NCBI GenBank assembly: GCA_009785215.1
Contig: WQWU01000001.1
Location: 1 to 64,000, forward strand
Length of the DNA stretch: 64,000 nt
Reading direction: 5' to 3'
Origin: Treponema sp.
GTDB lineage: Bacteria; Spirochaetota; Spirochaetia; Treponematales; Breznakiellaceae
Positions 62,729 to 64,000 of the stretch are shown one piece after another. Made by a program: the position numbers and the translations under genes. How positions within the stretch are numbered: the stretch's first letter is position 1; every line of letters begins with the position of its first letter. The notes below the pieces were generated by a model. It was not told the DNA's origin. It searched no databases and saw nothing but the letters and a program-made list of their open reading frames with translations.

Positions 62729-64000
62729 TCAACGCCAAAATTCCCATGTTAATAAAAGAACAGCATAAATTAAAGAAAAAACCATAGCTATTATACAAAA
62801 TACTTTATATTTTTTTGATGGTTCATTTTTCCAGTTTCTTATTATAAAACTAATACATACCGGCACAGAAATCATAAAAATAATGTTGATAATAAAATGT
62901 ACAAGTAATGACGCATAATTCGCAAAAGATAATGCCCTGCCTGCTAAAATGATATTATTAATAGTAACCGCTGCCATAGAAGAGCAAAGTATAATATTTA
63001 ATTTTTTCATTATATTATACGGGATTTGTTTTTTTCTGTTTTTAATAAATCCAATAACCATGATAAATAGTGCAATAACAGAAAACAAAATGCATAAATT
63101 AAATAAAATTACACTCCCTATTATCGTGATAAAATAACCTGTGTTTACTTGATGCAAATCAAAGTATAAAATCGAGGCGCGCGAAACTTTAGACATTTCT
63201 GTGTAATATGATGTTTCAAAAAACACATATTCAATTATGTCTAAAGCATCTAAACCGCCTGTGTTTTTTAACATATAAGGGTGTATTTGTACAAATTTGG
63301 CGCCAGATACATCTAATATATGTTCTTCTTCTGTTGTTTTTAATGGAAGAAATGTCATAGACATTGGTAATCTTGTAAAACCCGTTTGCGGTTTTCTAAC
63401 AAATGTATATGTTCCTGCAAACTGGCTGACATCAGGAAAATCTTCAGTTAATAAAGATGGTTCATATTCGCCGAACAGCGCATTCGTTAATCCAAAACAC
63501 ATCGAAGATTCGCCAGCTTGATTTGTTAATACTACTAAAGCAAATCGTTCGTTTGGAGCAATTGTAAAAAGACTGGAAAAAGCGGCAGTGTTTCCGCCGT
63601 GTCCTAAAGCTCTAACCGAGCTGTAGTGTTCCATGAAGCCGTGCGAAAAACGGGGAAAGCCGTTCGAGAATGATAATGTGACAGATAACATTGTACTTAG
63701 TGTTTCATTATTGTTAAAAAGTTTGCTTGTTTCATTTTCTGCAGGCATAAGTGCAGATAAAAATTTTACTGCATCACTTGCAGTGCCTATTGCGCTTCCT
63801 GCAGGATATAACCCGATATATATTCTCTCGGCAGGAGAAGGAACTAGTGTATTGCCGCTTAATACATGTCCTTTAATTAAAGTTCGTCTTTCCGCTACAG
63901 AAGGGTTGTCTGCCTGCAAAGGATGAACACTGGTATCATTAATATTTAAAGGTCTAAAAATATTTTCCCAAACATATTCATAAAACGGAAGCCCAGATAT
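62729..64000 (-). CDS. Beta-lactamase-fold serine hydrolase with C-terminal membrane helices (N-terminus beyond window)
   Basis: The frame is open to the right edge and reads LPFYEYVWENIFRPLNINDTSVHP there, typical of class C beta-lactamase/PBP4-like hydrolases. YPAGSAIGTASDAVKF and ALGHGGNTAAFSS (the KTG-equivalent HGG) follow. The SxxK motif must lie outside. After about residue 285 of the visible part come four membrane helices. Such proteins act on D-amino-acid or ester bonds at the membrane. Confidence 0.82.
   Translation of the reverse strand: MSGLPFYEYVWENIFRPLNINDTSVHPLQADNPSVAERRTLIKGHVLSGNTLVPSPAERIYIGLYPAGSAIGTASDAVKFLSALMPAENETSKLFNNNETLSTMLSVTLSFSNGFPRFSHGFMEHYSSVRALGHGGNTAAFSSLFTIAPNERFALVVLTNQAGESSMCFGLTNALFGEYEPSLLTEDFPDVSQFAGTYTFVRKPQTGFTRLPMSMTFLPLKTTEEEHILDVSGAKFVQIHPYMLKNTGGLDALDIIEYVFFETSYYTEMSKVSRASILYFDLHQVNTGYFITIIGSVILFNLCILFSVIALFIMVIGFIKNRKKQIPYNIMKKLNIILCSSMAAVTINNIILAGRALSFANYASLLVHFIINIIFMISVPVCISFIIRNWKNEPSKKYKVFCIIAMVFSLIYAVLLLTWEFWR

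Overview
The window looks like a chromosomal segment of a spirochaete close to Treponema. The support is indirect: AT-rich DNA with strong Shine-Dalgarno sites, many lipoproteins, CheX/CheY modules, an rpmG-tRNA-Trp-secE-nusG-rplKAJL-rpoBC block, an rnfCDGEAB operon and a groEL with no groES beside it. Genus is an inference; no 16S rRNA is present.

Layout. 1-2.7 kb is an accessory block on the minus strand: the N-terminus of a type IIG-like restriction enzyme, translationally coupled to a HigB / HigA-ImmA toxin-antitoxin pair, preceded by a Phd/PIN pair. 2.8-6.5 kb holds a decayed AraC/GyrI regulator and a FIST-sensor plus hybrid histidine kinase. 6.6-8.9 kb holds groEL and repeats. 9-10.7 kb carries an envelope lipoprotein/LysM pair. 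12.3-17.1 kb is a likely plus-strand operon: hemerythrin, thyA, folA, nucleotidyltransferase, DUF368, mnmA. 17-20.5 kb has trpB2, tRNA-Leu and an iron alcohol dehydrogenase on the minus strand. 20.5-27.5 kb is a cyclase-like protein, a pseudocyclase and the six Rnf genes. 27.5-31 kb (minus) has an MFS transporter, miaA, rpoZ and a HAD phosphatase; then kdgK and a GAF protein. 33-36.8 kb (minus) is CheY, CheX and a membrane CheA-like kinase. 36.9-39.7 kb has deoD, a glycoside hydrolase and a lipase. 39.9-51.5 kb is the translation/transcription core. 51.5-64 kb has an aldo/keto reductase, znuACB, HIT, DUF6062-like, an NlpC-like enzyme, nagB, cheY, dus, YgiQ, NifU-like, tRNA-Ser and a serine hydrolase that runs off the right edge.

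Signals not explained by ordinary annotation. (1) A dispersed GC-rich repeat family (CTCTGCG/CGCAGAG motif, about 35 bp units) occurs at seven places, four of them read in frame inside folA, miaA, znuA and dus; one copy carries a nested 20-bp palindrome flanked by a 6-bp duplication. (2) Three genes appear leaderless, with a good -10 box ending 6-7 nt before the ATG and no Shine-Dalgarno. (3) A complete lipoprotein glycoside hydrolase has ATA where its start codon should be. (4) A GAF protein ends in a histidine-kinase dimerisation domain whose phospho-histidine is methionine. (5) A cyclase with metal aspartates sits next to a paralogue lacking both, directly before rnf. (6) A roughly 200-nt structured spacer separates rplJ and rplL, and a perfect 46-nt palindrome separates rplL and rpoB. 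(7) A GCTAA pentanucleotide array fills the gap before a secreted-protein gene.
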